Position numbers and translations under genes: made by a program
Source of the DNA: Priestia megaterium NBRC 15308 = ATCC 14581
GTDB lineage: Bacteria; Bacillota; Bacilli; Bacillales; Bacillaceae_H
Length of the DNA stretch: 64,000 nucleotides
NCBI RefSeq assembly: GCF_000832985.1
Contig: NZ_CP009920.1
Location: forward strand, 1,798,001 to 1,862,000
Direction of reading: 5' to 3'
Shown: positions 54,908 through 63,707 of the stretch, in pieces
Layout: every line of letters begins with the position of its first letter
Position numbering within the stretch: the first letter of the stretch is position 1
The notes under the pieces: generated by a model
What the model was told of the DNA's origin: nothing
The model's database searches: none
Seen by the model: the letters and a program-made list of their open reading frames with translations, nothing else

Positions 54908-56044
54908 TTACGCATGAAGACCAATCGTTTGCTTTTCGCCTAAAATCCAATTGACTACTGCTAAAAGTTCTTCAGGCGTTTGTGCTTCGATTTCTTTATG
55001 GTAAGCAGCAATCGCGTTATATAATGTGCTCATTTTATCAGCATCCTGCAGCACTGCCTGCAGCTGACTTTCTAACGATTGATCCGCCTTTAGTTCTTGA
55101 ACTAAGTTTCGTTCTGTTAAATAGCGTAAATTCACTTCTTCTTGACCTGGTAAAGCAGAATGAACAAAAATCGGTAAATTCTTGCGAAGAGCTTCACTGA
55201 CCGTGATACCACCTGGCTTTGTTACAATAGCATCCACTTGTTCATACAGTTCATTCATTTCTGTGCGTGATGAAATGTACGGAATCGGTGTAACGTGCTG
55301 TAATTCCCATCCCTTGATTTCTTCATATAGCTTTTGATTTTTGCCGCATAAGACAAAGTAATGAAAATGGCTCGCATCTTTTAAATCATTGTAGAAATCC
55401 ATAATATTGCCTAAACCGCTGCTGCCTCCAGCAATTAAAATATTTCGGTTACCAGGATGCTTAAATGTTCTTGTTTTTGTTATTTCTTCATGTACCGGTA
55501 TTCCTGTGACCATCATATTTTGAAGTGGAATTTCACTTTGAGCACGAAGTCCTTTTTTTACTTCTTCACTAGGGAGAAAGTGAAAATCAATCTCTTCTTT
55601 TCCCCATAAATTATTAATAAAGAAATCTGTGTAGACATTTATAATAGGTACATCGCACTTGCCTTTTGCTTTTAATTGACTGAGCAAATAAGAAGGAAAC
55701 CCATGTGTGCATATAATTAAATCCGGATTTTCTTCTTTAACTAAGTGCTCCATTTTTTTTGCGAATACGTGATGATACCATTTGAATGAATGAACAGGCG
55801 GTTCATAAAAGAGATGTTTGTATGCCATATTGTACGTTTCTGGAGCATAACGAATCCATTTCAAATATGTGCCTGTGACCACTTTTTCTAATAGTTCGTT
55901 TGTATAGCTTAATAAATCTATTTTTTTATAACAAATATTTGTTGTTCTTCTTTCCAATATATCCATTAACGCCTCTGCCACTTGATGATGGCCAGAAGGC
56001 ATTTTTAGAAGAGGTAAAAATAAAACCTTTTTCAACTGTTTCAT
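54908..56044 (-). CDS. glycosyltransferase, MGDG synthase/UgtP-like (YkoN type)
   Basis: A 378-residue glycosyltransferase of the GT28/MurG-like group with the N-terminal MGDG-synthase domain (KMPSGHHQVAEALMDIL; the glycine-histidine start is typical) and a C-terminal donor-binding domain (ILIAGGSSGLGNI, TKPGGITVSEALRKNLPIFVHSALPGQEEVN). Relatives add sugar to diacylglycerol or other lipids at the membrane. In B. subtilis ykoN lies near ykoG-ykoH, the same neighbourhood as here. GGAGATGAAACAGT precedes the ATG. Acceptor and sugar are unknown. Confidence 0.85.
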   Translation of the reverse strand: MKQLKKVLFLPLLKMPSGHHQVAEALMDILERRTTNICYKKIDLLSYTNELLEKVVTGTYLKWIRYAPETYNMAYKHLFYEPPVHSFKWYHHVFAKKMEHLVKEENPDLIICTHGFPSYLLSQLKAKGKCDVPIINVYTDFFINNLWGKEEIDFHFLPSEEVKKGLRAQSEIPLQNMMVTGIPVHEEITKTRTFKHPGNRNILIAGGSSGLGNIMDFYNDLKDASHFHYFVLCGKNQKLYEEIKGWELQHVTPIPYISSRTEMNELYEQVDAIVTKPGGITVSEALRKNLPIFVHSALPGQEEVNLRYLTERNLVQELKADQSLESQLQAVLQDADKMSTLYNAIAAYHKEIEAQTPEELLAVVNWILGEKQTIGLHA

Positions 56045-56197
56045 CTCCTATTCTAAAAGCAGTTTCTTCCTCTCCTTTTTATATCATTAAATGCCCTTAA
56101 ATTTCAGATTTTAATTGATTTTTAATGTGAAATTCATCGTTTTTTTAGAGTGTCAATCTAAACTAAGAGTGAAAAGTACTGCATAAGGAGAAAACAA

Positions 56198-56824
56198 ATG
56201 AACCTCAATTACGAAGTATTTCAATGGATTAACTCGTTTGCTGGTAAATCCAGCGCAATGGATTCTGTAATGATTATCATCACGAATAGCGTTCCTTATT
56301 TTATAATGGCTTGTTTGCTTTTGCTGTGGTTTAGCGGAAAAACAGAAAGAACAATTTATCACCGTTATACAGCTTTATACATGTTGTTTACAATTGTACT
56401 TTCTCTATGTATCAACGAAGTCATTCACCTGGTGTATTACCACCCGCGTCCGTTTGTGACTCATCACGTTCATAAGCTGATTCCGCACCCGGCTAATTCA
56501 TCTTTTGTGAGTGATCATTCGATTTTAGTCTTTTCTGCTGCTTGGATTATGTGGTTACGAAAAAACAAATGGAGAAGCATCATTTTTATATGGGCTGTCA
56601 TTTCGGGCCTTTCACGTATTTACGTAGGCGTTCACTATCCAGCAGATGTACTTGGAGGGATGGTGATTGCGGGAGCTATCGGATGCTTTATTATATACGT
56701 TTCAGCTAAAACAACTCCTCTTATTCAGCGATTATTCTGGATTCACGATTTGATTATCAAGCGTATTCCGTTTCTATCTCCCTATACGCATGAACAAATT
56801 AGCAAAAAAAATCATTCAGCTTAA
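56198..56824 (+). CDS. PAP2-family phosphatase, BcrC-like undecaprenyl-diphosphatase
   Basis: A 208-residue membrane phosphatase of the PAP2 family, with five or so membrane segments. The catalytic motifs are YYHPRPF (C1, with histidine in place of the usual lysine at the K-x6-RP position), NSSFVSDHSILVF (C2, SxxSDH) and SGLSRIYVGVHYPADVLGGMV (C3, SRxxxxxH-x3-D). It resembles BcrC, which dephosphorylates undecaprenyl pyrophosphate for cell-wall synthesis and bacitracin resistance. AAGGAGAAAACAA precedes the ATG at 56198. The stop codon TAA overlaps the first two bases of element copy 3. Confidence 0.85.
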   Translation: MNLNYEVFQWINSFAGKSSAMDSVMIIITNSVPYFIMACLLLLWFSGKTERTIYHRYTALYMLFTIVLSLCINEVIHLVYYHPRPFVTHHVHKLIPHPANSSFVSDHSILVFSAAWIMWLRKNKWRSIIFIWAVISGLSRIYVGVHYPADVLGGMVIAGAIGCFIIYVSAKTTPLIQRLFWIHDLIIKRIPFLSPYTHEQISKKNHSA

Positions 56825-57114
56825 AGAGGCTGAAGCAAAAATAGTTTAGCTGAAATGAAAAACGAACCACTAATCAAACAGTTTGATTAGCGGTTCGTTT
56901 TTTTTGTTATGGTGAACGTAGATTTTATCCGTTTCGTTCCTTCCAGCAGTTGATTGGAGGGCAAGGCGAAGACTCCTGCGGGAACAGTGGAACAGATGAA
57001 ACCCGCAGGAGCGCAAGCGACGAGGAGGCTCAGCGGCCGAGCAAGCAGTCCAGATTATATATCCAGATTGTTCGCCTTTGGATGAGATTCATTTCGTTAC
57101 GTCTCAGCCTCTTT
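56823..57114 (+). repeat. dispersed hairpin element, copy 3 (292 bp)
   Basis: An element bounded by a perfect 11-bp terminal inverted repeat: AAAGAGGCTGA at 56823-56833 and TCAGCCTCTTT at 57104-57114. It contains the hairpin at 56858-56902 and the 34-base core at 56949-56982. A further core stem CTCCTGCGGG (56973-56982) pairs with CCCGCAGGAG (57002-57011). It overlaps the stop codon of the PAP2 gene. Copy 1 is its close relative in reverse orientation. No open frame inside has a ribosome site. Confidence 0.88.
56858..56902. terminator. hairpin of element copy 3, terminator of the PAP2 gene
   Basis: AAAAACGAACCACTAATCAAA / TTTGATTAGCGGTTCGTTTTT, 20 of 21 pairs with a CAG loop and a T-run; nearly identical to the hairpin of copy 1. 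Confidence 0.88.
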
Positions 57115-57147
57115 CTTTATTATTTTTAAAAAACAACGTTCACTTTC

Positions 57148-57220
57148 TTGACTTTCACTTTTATTTATTTTATATTATTTGATGTATCAAACATTGATGT
57201 ATCAAATATTAATTCATCAA
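57148..57220 (+). promoter_or_regulatory. marR promoter with three phased operators
   Basis: Promoter -35 TTGACT (57148-57153), 17-base spacer, -10 TATATT (57171-57176). Directly downstream lie three 12-base sites at exact 15-bp steps: TTGATGTATCAA at 57179 and 57194 (identical, perfect palindromes) and TTAATTCATCAA at 57209 (9 of 12). They are the likely binding sites of the MarR product encoded next, giving autorepression. Confidence 0.75.
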
Positions 57221-57249
57221 TAAATATCATAGAAAAAGGAGCGACTTTC

Positions 57250-57687
57250 TTGTCACATTCATGTTCTGAAAAAGCAAATGTTCTGTATGCTCTGCAAGAA
57301 GTTAATAAACAAATTAATCAAAAGTTTGAGCATTGTACCGGTGTTAGCCAATCACGTCTTGATATTTTACATCAGCTTTATGAAACAGGTGAAATGAGTC
57401 AAAAGGCGCTTCAACAGCAAGTAAACATTGACAATGCTGCAATTACAAGGCATTTAAAGCAACTCGAAGAAAGAGATGTTGTATCACGCCGTAAAAACCC
57501 TGATGACAACCGCGTAACATTTGTAAAGCTTACGAAAAGCGGACATGAAAAAATCGGTGCATTTCGAAACGAAAAAGCTCGCTTTATTGATGAAGCATTT
57601 AAAGATTTCAGCGAAGAAGAACAGCTGCTGCTTTCCAAAATGCTTGAGCGTTTAAAAGTAAACATTTCGGCCATTGAACGGTCATAA
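57250..57687 (+). CDS. MarR-family regulator (YdgJ-like)
   Basis: A 145-residue MarR repressor. The start is TTG 57250 behind AAAAGGAGCGACTTTC; the open frame to 57148 reads through the promoter and operators, so it is rejected. The winged helix is MSQKALQQQVNIDNAAITRHLKQLEERDVVSRRKNPDDNRVTFVKLT. It starts MSHSCSEKANVLYALQEV, with one cysteine near residue 5, which in some MarR proteins senses oxidants. It precedes the nitroreductase gene by 27 bases, so a co-transcribed pair, as ydgJ-ydgI in B. subtilis. Confidence 0.88.
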   Translation: MSHSCSEKANVLYALQEVNKQINQKFEHCTGVSQSRLDILHQLYETGEMSQKALQQQVNIDNAAITRHLKQLEERDVVSRRKNPDDNRVTFVKLTKSGHEKIGAFRNEKARFIDEAFKDFSEEEQLLLSKMLERLKVNISAIERS

Positions 57688-57714
57688 CATTTTTAACATA
57701 AAGGAGAGTTCATC

Positions 57715-58356
57715 ATGACGCAAACAAAAACACTAAACAATGATTTCCAAGATATTATTACAGGGCGCAGATCTATTCGTTATTACGACCCATCTGTCAA
57801 AATCAGCCGTGAAGAAATGAAAGAAATTTTAACCGAAGCGACGCTAGCTCCATCTTCTGTTAATGCACAGCCTTGGCGCTTTCTAGTAATTGATAGCCCT
57901 GAAGGAAAGGCAACATTAGCTCCGCTTGCTAAATTTAATCAATCACAAGTAGAAACATCAGCAGCTGTTATTGCGATTTTCGGCGATTTAAAAAGTGAAG
58001 AAAATTTAGATGAAATTTACGATAAAGCTGTTGAACTAGGCTATATGCCACAAGAAATTAGAGATATGCAAATTCCTAAAATCAAAGCGCACTACGCAGC
58101 TGCTTCTGAAGAATTAAATAAAGAAACAGTATTAATTGACAGCGGTTTAGTATCTATGCAGTTAATGCTTGCTGCACGTGCTCACGGTTATGATACAAAC
58201 GCTATTGGCGGTTATGAAAAAGATCAAATTGCCGAAGCATTCGGTTTAGACAAAGAGCGCTATGCGCCGGTTATGTTACTTTCAATCGGCAAAGCAGCAA
58301 ATAGCGGTTACCCGTCTGTACGTTTACCAATCGAAAAAGTAGCTCAATTTAGATAA
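57715..58356 (+). CDS. nitroreductase-family protein (YdgI-like)
   Basis: A 213-residue FMN-dependent nitroreductase. Landmarks are TGRRSIRYYDPSVKISREEM (FMN site), APSSVNAQPWRFLVIDSP (FMN site), and DSGLVSMQLMLAARAHGYDTNAIGGYEKDQIAEAFGL at the C-terminal half. Such enzymes reduce nitro compounds and quinones with NAD(P)H. AAAGGAGAGTTCATC precedes the ATG. It follows the MarR gene, which very likely controls it through the three operators. Substrate unknown. Confidence 0.9.
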   Translation: MTQTKTLNNDFQDIITGRRSIRYYDPSVKISREEMKEILTEATLAPSSVNAQPWRFLVIDSPEGKATLAPLAKFNQSQVETSAAVIAIFGDLKSEENLDEIYDKAVELGYMPQEIRDMQIPKIKAHYAAASEELNKETVLIDSGLVSMQLMLAARAHGYDTNAIGGYEKDQIAEAFGLDKERYAPVMLLSIGKAANSGYPSVRLPIEKVAQFR

Positions 58357-58394
58357 TAAAAAAAGGTGCTGTATATTCAGCACCTTTTTTTATC
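58356..58394. terminator. bidirectional terminator between the nitroreductase gene and moaD
   Basis: AAAAAAAGGTGCTG / CAGCACCTTTTTTT stem with a short loop. Confidence 0.9.
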
Positions 58395-58623
58395 CTCCAC
58401 TAACGGGCGGAATAAATGCGACGGTATCTCCCGTTCCAATGGTTTCTTCATCTGTTACAAACTCTTCGTTGACTGCGGTCATCGTTTGCTTCAGAGAGGA
58501 CAGCTTATACGTTTTTTGCACATATTCCTTTAATTCCTTCACTGTTATATCTTGCTTATCAACTGTTACTTGTTCCACTCCAGCCTCTTCACGTATAGCA
58601 GCGAAAAATAAGACGTTAATCAT
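58390..58623 (-). CDS. moaD: molybdopterin synthase small subunit MoaD
   Basis: A 77-residue ubiquitin-like sulphur carrier. It ends PPVSGG; the C-terminal diglycine is converted to a thiocarboxylate by MoeB and MoaD then donates sulphur with MoaE to precursor Z. The FFAAIREEAGVEQVTVDKQD segment is the usual MoaD start. It lies two bases after moaE on the same strand; the cluster ends here at a terminator. Confidence 0.94.
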   Translation of the reverse strand: MINVLFFAAIREEAGVEQVTVDKQDITVKELKEYVQKTYKLSSLKQTMTAVNEEFVTDEETIGTGDTVAFIPPVSGG

Positions 58624-58625
58624 TT

Positions 58626-59090
58626 TTACATCTCCTTCATTGGCTTTCCTTCAGGATATTCTTTTGTTTCTAACTGATCTCCAATCCATTTTGTTCCGTC
58701 TTCCCAAAATTCCTTTTTCCAAATTGGCACAATTTGCTTAATACGTTCAATAGCATACTCGTTTGCTTCATAAGCTGTTTTGCGATGCGGAGAAGAAACG
58801 GCAATAACTACTGCGACTTCTGTTATATCAAGCTTCCCGATTCGATGAGTAATAGCTGTCAAAGCATCGGGCCACTTTTCCTGAATTTCGTCACCAATTT
58901 GGCTAAGCATTTTCACGGCCATTGGCACATAGGCTTGATATTCAAGAGAGAGCGTCTTCTTGCCTTTTGTAAATTCTCTTACCGTTCCAATAAATGTCGT
59001 AATAGCTCCCGCGTCTCTTCTAGAAACTTTTTTAATTATTTCATCTACGGCAATTGGCTGATTTACTACTTCAAATAAGTGCTGGTTCAT
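58626..59090 (-). CDS. moaE: molybdopterin synthase large subunit MoaE
   Basis: A 154-residue catalytic subunit of molybdopterin synthase, working with MoaD. The segments GAITTFIGTVREFTKGKKT and PIWKKEFWEDGTKWIGDQ (the conserved lysines for substrate binding) are intact. Its ATG overlaps the mobB end by four bases, and moaD follows after two bases, so the genes are translationally linked. Confidence 0.95.
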   Translation of the reverse strand: MNQHLFEVVNQPIAVDEIIKKVSRRDAGAITTFIGTVREFTKGKKTLSLEYQAYVPMAVKMLSQIGDEIQEKWPDALTAITHRIGKLDITEVAVVIAVSSPHRKTAYEANEYAIERIKQIVPIWKKEFWEDGTKWIGDQLETKEYPEGKPMKEM

Positions 59091-59614
59091 CTTCTTTCCC
59101 CCACTTCTTTCAATAAAAAATTAAGATAAAGCTCGTCTTCTTGTAAGTGAAATATTGGATATGCTCGCTGCAATTCTTTTTTAAGCGGAACGTGACTGAT
59201 CACGCATATAATATTAGTTAGAGAGGAAAGCAGAACAAGATCTTCTTCACTTCGAATCAAGACTGCTTTTGGATAGGATTCTTTTTTATATCCTTCAACA
59301 AAAATGACATCTGGCGAGAAAAATTGATAAAAATCAATCAGCTTTTTTAGGGTCCAGTCTTTACTATCTGCCGTAAGCTGAAGGATTCCACCTCCCTCTA
59401 TACCTGCCACATCGGCACCTGCTTGCTGGTGGCGATGACTGTCTTTTAGCTCACTGCTGCTATCTGGAGGTCCGCCGTGTCCATGGTGCTTAATAGAACC
59501 TACACATAGATTGAATTGTTTCGCTCTTTTAATGAGCTTTTCCACTAAAGTAGTTTTTCCGCTGTTTTGAAATCCAACTACTTGTAAAACGGTACAACAA
59601 GCTACCAAGGCCAT
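59087..59614 (-). CDS. mobB: molybdopterin-guanine dinucleotide biosynthesis protein MobB
   Basis: A 175-residue GTP-binding protein. The P-loop is VVGFQNSGKTTLVEKLI near residue 12. MobB helps MobA attach GMP to molybdopterin to make the MGD form. KHHGHGGPPDSSSELKDSHRHQQAGAD is the family signature. The start lies 13 bases within the moeA end (overlap), so it is translationally coupled. Not always essential for cofactor synthesis. Confidence 0.93.
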   Translation of the reverse strand: MALVACCTVLQVVGFQNSGKTTLVEKLIKRAKQFNLCVGSIKHHGHGGPPDSSSELKDSHRHQQAGADVAGIEGGGILQLTADSKDWTLKKLIDFYQFFSPDVIFVEGYKKESYPKAVLIRSEEDLVLLSSLTNIICVISHVPLKKELQRAYPIFHLQEDELYLNFLLKEVGERR

Positions 59615-60867
59615 TCACTTCCCCGCATATCATCTAGCAATAAGACGTCAACCAGCATTCCTTCTTTGTATCCTCTCGTCCCTCCAGGAAATATAATTAA
59701 TGTATCCGCATGAGCTAAAGAAGAAACAGCACTAGATTTTGTAAAGCTTAATGGAGAAGCAATCAGCTGTCCTTCCCTGTATGAAAGCCTGCCAGATACA
59801 AATCGCATAAAAGGATTTGGCTTTAAGAAGTCCTTTCCTAACAAAGCTTTTTCTTTCCGAAGATGAGGGGTTCTTTTACCCGCATATGTACTGATTACCG
59901 GACGAGCCAGAAGTTCAAAACCGACATAGCACGCTGTAGGATTTCCCGAGAGGCCAAATAAAAGCTTTTCTTCCATACGAGCAACCGTTGTTACACTGCC
60001 TGGTCTCATTGCTATTTTATTAAAAAGAACTTCGGCTTGTAATTGTTTATACACATCTGGTAGATAATCATAGTCTCCTACTGAAACGCCGCCCGTTGTA
60101 ATCAGCATGTCCACTTCTGATAGTGCAGCTTTTACCGCATTGTAGCACTGACTTAAATCATCAGGCATAATACCAAAATAGTTCACTTCGCCTCCAGCTT
60201 TTTCAATTTGCGCACGCAGCATATGAGCATTGCTATTACGAATTTTGCCCCGTTCAACAGGATCATTCACTTCTACTAGTTCACTTCCAGTTGCAAGTAA
60301 TCCAACTACAGGTTTTTTGAAGACAGCTACATTACTATAGCCAAATGTGGCTAAAAGAGCTGCTACTCCGGGAGTAATATACGTTCCTTTTGAAGCTAAC
60401 ACAGTGTCTTTTGTTGTTTCTTCTCCTTGAAAAGAAATGTTATCTCCGCTGTTAAACGAACGCTTGATTTGAACGATCGGCTGATTGTCTTTCGTATATT
60501 CTTTTGTTACTTCAAGCATCGCAACCGCATCGCAGCCTTTAGGAATAGGAGCTCCTGTCATAATACGCACAGCCTGCATCGCGCTGACTGTATGTTCAAA
60601 AACAGAACCCGCTCCTATTTCTCCTCGAACAGCCAGTTCTACTGGATGAAGTGATGATGCTTCTTTCGTATCTTGCGACCGAACGGCAAAACCATCATAT
60701 GGAGAACGATCAAAAGCAGGAATATCATGATCTGCTATTAAATCTTCAGCTAAAAATCTGCCGTGAGCTTCTTCAAGCGCAATGATTTCTTGCTTTCTGT
60801 TTTTTGCATACTGCATCACTCGTCCAACGCATTCTCCGACAGGGATAGGAGTTCGCTTTTCTCTCAT
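59602..60867 (-). CDS. moeA: molybdopterin molybdenumtransferase MoeA
   Basis: A 421-residue enzyme that inserts molybdate into molybdopterin-AMP. The start is ATG 60867 with AAAGGAGTG upstream, giving MREKRTPIPV, the typical MoeA beginning. Motifs include FDRSPYDGFAVRS, MTGAPIPKGCDAV, TGSELVEVNDPVERGKIRNSNA and LITTGGVSVGDYDYL (catalytic aspartate region) and a C-terminal FGLSGNPTACYVGFELL. It lies 17 bases after the moeB stop codon and overlaps mobB. Confidence 0.96.
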   Translation of the reverse strand: MREKRTPIPVGECVGRVMQYAKNRKQEIIALEEAHGRFLAEDLIADHDIPAFDRSPYDGFAVRSQDTKEASSLHPVELAVRGEIGAGSVFEHTVSAMQAVRIMTGAPIPKGCDAVAMLEVTKEYTKDNQPIVQIKRSFNSGDNISFQGEETTKDTVLASKGTYITPGVAALLATFGYSNVAVFKKPVVGLLATGSELVEVNDPVERGKIRNSNAHMLRAQIEKAGGEVNYFGIMPDDLSQCYNAVKAALSEVDMLITTGGVSVGDYDYLPDVYKQLQAEVLFNKIAMRPGSVTTVARMEEKLLFGLSGNPTACYVGFELLARPVISTYAGKRTPHLRKEKALLGKDFLKPNPFMRFVSGRLSYREGQLIASPLSFTKSSAVSSLAHADTLIIFPGGTRGYKEGMLVDVLLLDDMRGSEWPW

Positions 60868-60884
60868 TCTTTTCACTCCTTTAC

Positions 60885-61901
60885 TCATCCTAGTAAACGA
60901 TAATATAAGCTTCTCGCAAATTGAATATCATTCGTTCCATGAATAAATACACGGCCATCTTGAAAAATTACAAAGCGCTGCTCTGGAAGCTGACATGACA
61001 GAAGATATGGATTGCGGTCTACTTTCCCCTGTTTTTTTAACCGTTTTTCCAATTCATCGAAGTTGTACAAATGGCGCTGCGAGGGTCTGATTTGAACCGT
61101 CTCTCTGCCGCACAGAACTTCTGTTTTAAGCTGATTTTCATACGCTAAGTACGGATATGTTTGGGTTGATCCGCAAGAAGAACATTTATCACTTTTCATT
61201 TTGCCCGTCTTAAATTCAGCATGCTGATTATTCCAGACGTCAAAGGTTAGAAATGTGTGGCGCAAAGCTTCAACATCTTCGACTAAAATTTTTAATGCTT
61301 CGGTTATTTGATAGGCTGCCACAATTTGAACAGCGGGACTAATAATTCCTGCTGTCTCACAGGTTGCTCCTCCGACAGGCACTTTTTTCAATATGCAGTG
61401 CAGACAAGGGGTTACATTTGGGATAACGGTATAAGTGGCGCCATAACTCCCTACACATGAGCCGTATATCCAAGGAACTTCATACTTATGTGACAAATCA
61501 TTTAAAATAAAACGGATGTCGAAGTTGTCTGTCGCATCGATGATCACATCGGCTGTTTGGACGATACTTTCTAAATTAGCAGGCTGAGCATCCATCACCA
61601 GCGCTTCAATCTTCACTTCCGTGTTTATTTGACGCAAACGATTTTTTGCTGCTACAGCTTTAGGTAGTTTGTTTTGCGCATCTTGTTCTGTATAAAGCTG
61701 CTGACGCTGTAGATTACTCCATTCTACATAATCACGATCTACAAGAGTCAATTTTCCAATTCCAGCACGCACAAGGGCTTCTGCGCTAGCGCTGCCTAGA
61801 GCCCCTGCACCTACAACTAAAACATGCTTACTTCTAATTTGCTGCTGCCCTTTGTTTCCAACAGGCTGGAAAAGCTGCTGACGTGAATAACGTTCTGTCA
61901 C
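60885..61901 (-). CDS. moeB: molybdopterin-synthase adenylyltransferase MoeB
   Basis: A 338-residue ThiF/MoeB-type enzyme that adenylates the MoaD C-terminus. GTG 61901 behind AAGGGAGAGAAAA is chosen over the open frame to 61922, and gives MTERYSRQQLFQPVGN. The ATP site is VVGAGALGSASAEALVRAGIGKLTLVDRDYVEWSNLQRQQLY, and the zinc ligands are CLHC and CSSC. A C-terminal region of about 80 residues ends the chain, with no complete rhodanese active-site loop. First gene of the moeB-moeA-mobB-moaE-moaD operon. Confidence 0.94.
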   Translation of the reverse strand: MTERYSRQQLFQPVGNKGQQQIRSKHVLVVGAGALGSASAEALVRAGIGKLTLVDRDYVEWSNLQRQQLYTEQDAQNKLPKAVAAKNRLRQINTEVKIEALVMDAQPANLESIVQTADVIIDATDNFDIRFILNDLSHKYEVPWIYGSCVGSYGATYTVIPNVTPCLHCILKKVPVGGATCETAGIISPAVQIVAAYQITEALKILVEDVEALRHTFLTFDVWNNQHAEFKTGKMKSDKCSSCGSTQTYPYLAYENQLKTEVLCGRETVQIRPSQRHLYNFDELEKRLKKQGKVDRNPYLLSCQLPEQRFVIFQDGRVFIHGTNDIQFARSLYYRLLG

Positions 61902-62062
61902 TCTTTTCTCTCCCTTTCTCATTCAATCTCTGACTTCACTGTCTATTCCTTTGTCAAAGATATTTCTTTAAAAACATGCTATTATACACATAAAGCTACG
62001 CTGCTTTACGGAGGCTTTTTTGCATAAATATACAAATATATTTTGATGGAGGTATTTAATAA
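61902..62062. other. moeB-mobA divergent intergenic region
   Basis: 161 bases with no open frame. A short plus-strand hairpin-like stretch (AAGCTACGCTGCTTTACGGAGGCTTTTTT, about 61992-62021) could be a leader element or attenuator for mobA, but the stem is weak. Promoters for both directions must lie here. Confidence 0.35.
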
Positions 62063-62632
62063 ATGTCCATTGCAGGCATTGTATTAGCAGGAGGAAAATC
62101 TTCTCGCTACGGTCAACCCAAAATGTTTGAAACCTATAAGAAGAAATCATTTTACGAATATAGTATAGATGCATTAAAAGAAAATCACGTCACACCTATA
62201 CTTGTGTCTACCAACCAAGATTTACTCCCTTATTTTCAAAGAAAGGATGTTGCATTTGCAGTTGAAAAATGCCCGTATCAAGGTCCTTTGTATGCAATTC
62301 ATCACGCTTTAACTGCGATCGATTGCTGCGCTGAATGGTTCTTTATTCTTTCTTGCGATATTCCTTTTATTAATGCTGAGTTTGTTCATCACATGATCAC
62401 ACTGACCCAAACGGACTCACCTGACATTGTTCTTCCTGTTCAGCCTGATCACATTCACCCGCTTCTAGCACTCTATCACCGTAGAATGCTTCCTCTTATT
62501 GAACAACTCGTTACACAGGGTGAAAGAAGGCTTACGCAATTGTTGAATCAGACAAACGTCCTTCGCGTGCCTTTTTCAGCAGAAGATCCCACTTTTATAA
62601 ATGTGAATCACCGCAGTGATTGGCATTTATAA
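62063..62632 (+). CDS. mobA: molybdenum cofactor guanylyltransferase MobA
   Basis: A 189-residue nucleotidyltransferase that joins GMP to molybdopterin. The GTP-binding motif is VLAGGKSSRYGQPKMFETYKKKSF, the family start, and DIPFINAEF the metal-binding aspartate region. GGAGGTATTTAATAA precedes the ATG. It is transcribed divergently from moeB, unlike in B. subtilis where mobA leads the moeB-moaD operon. It is convergent with moaA. Confidence 0.94.
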   Translation: MSIAGIVLAGGKSSRYGQPKMFETYKKKSFYEYSIDALKENHVTPILVSTNQDLLPYFQRKDVAFAVEKCPYQGPLYAIHHALTAIDCCAEWFFILSCDIPFINAEFVHHMITLTQTDSPDIVLPVQPDHIHPLLALYHRRMLPLIEQLVTQGERRLTQLLNQTNVLRVPFSAEDPTFINVNHRSDWHL

Positions 62633-62644
62633 AGCTTCTTTGAA

Positions 62645-63661
62645 TTATCCACCAATATGAGACATTTCCACTTTTTCAGCGCCTTGGACCTGTCTTCCAT
62701 TAGCTCGTTCGTCTGAGTAACGATCTTTCCGATGACTCCAGATATCAGAAATGGTGTCACAAACAGTATGATCAGAGGCTTCTGACCGTATCAGTGTGCG
62801 GAGGTCATATCCTTTTGACGCGAACAAACAGGTATAGAGCTTTCCTTCAGCCGATACTCTTGCGCGTGAACAAGTGGAACAGAATGAATCTGTGACAGAT
62901 GAAATGATACCAATTTCCTCTTCTGTCCCGACGTATCGATACCTGGTGGCTACTTCTCCCGTATAATGAGGTGTAATTTCTTCAAGAGGCATTTCTTGTC
63001 CAACTATATCAAGAATTTGTTTCTTTGTTATAACCTCATCCATTTTCCAGCCGTTTGAATTTCCAACATCCATATATTCAATAAAACGCAGCGTATGTTT
63101 TTTGTCTTTAAAATAGTGGGCCATCGGAAGAATATCCTGCTCATTCTTGCCTTTTTGGACAACCATGTTTATTTTGACTGAAATCCCCGCAAGAGCTGCT
63201 GCTTCTATTCCTTCTAATACTCGTTTTACGCTTCCTCGGTTTCCATTCAACTCTTGAAATCTCACTTCATCAAGCGAGTCTAAGCTAACGGTTACTCTTG
63301 ATAATCCCGCTTTTGATAAGGCTTCTGCATGCTTCTTTAACAGTGAGCCGTTTGTTGTTATGGCAATATCATCTATACCCTCAATTTGCTTCAGACGATT
63401 GATTAGATCTGGCAAACCTTTTCTTAGCAGCGGCTCTCCTCCCGTTATACGCACTTTTTTTACTCCTAGCGATGCGAATAATCTAGTGAGTCTCTCTAAT
63501 TCATCAAACGAAAGAATGTTTTCGGCAGGTAAAAATGGATAGTCTGCCCCAAAAATTTCTTCAGGCATACAATATCGACAGCGAAAGTTACAGCGATCTG
63601 TTACTGACAAACGCAAGTCTCGTAAAGGACGCTTTAAAGTATCAACTATAGCGTATGACAT
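62645..63661 (-). CDS. moaA: GTP 3',8-cyclase MoaA
   Basis: A 338-residue radical-SAM enzyme, first step of molybdenum cofactor synthesis. N-terminal cluster cysteines are [12 protein letters not shown] (CxxxCxxC), C-terminal cluster cysteines [21 protein letters not shown], and the terminal GG sits in [23 protein letters not shown] is the expected beginning (ATG 63661); the ATG three codons earlier is too close to its ribosome site. It is convergent with mobA. moaB and moaC are not in the window. Confidence 0.96.
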   Translation of the reverse strand: MSYAIVDTLKRPLRDLRLSVTDRCNFRCRYCMPEEIFGADYPFLPAENILSFDELERLTRLFASLGVKKVRITGGEPLLRKGLPDLINRLKQIEGIDDIAITTNGSLLKKHAEALSKAGLSRVTVSLDSLDEVRFQELNGNRGSVKRVLEGIEAAALAGISVKINMVVQKGKNEQDILPMAHYFKDKKHTLRFIEYMDVGNSNGWKMDEVITKKQILDIVGQEMPLEEITPHYTGEVATRYRYVGTEEEIGIISSVTDSFCSTCSRARVSAEGKLYTCLFASKGYDLRTLIRSEASDHTVCDTISDIWSHRKDRYSDERANGRQVQGAEKVEMSHIGG

Positions 63662-63707
63662 CTGCCTCATCTCTCCTCTCTCTAGCTGTCAGCTTCTCCA
63701 CAGCAGA

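Noticed and set aside
57148-57249. N-terminal extension of the MarR protein
   Set aside because: It reads through the promoter and operators; TTG 57250 has a strong ribosome site.
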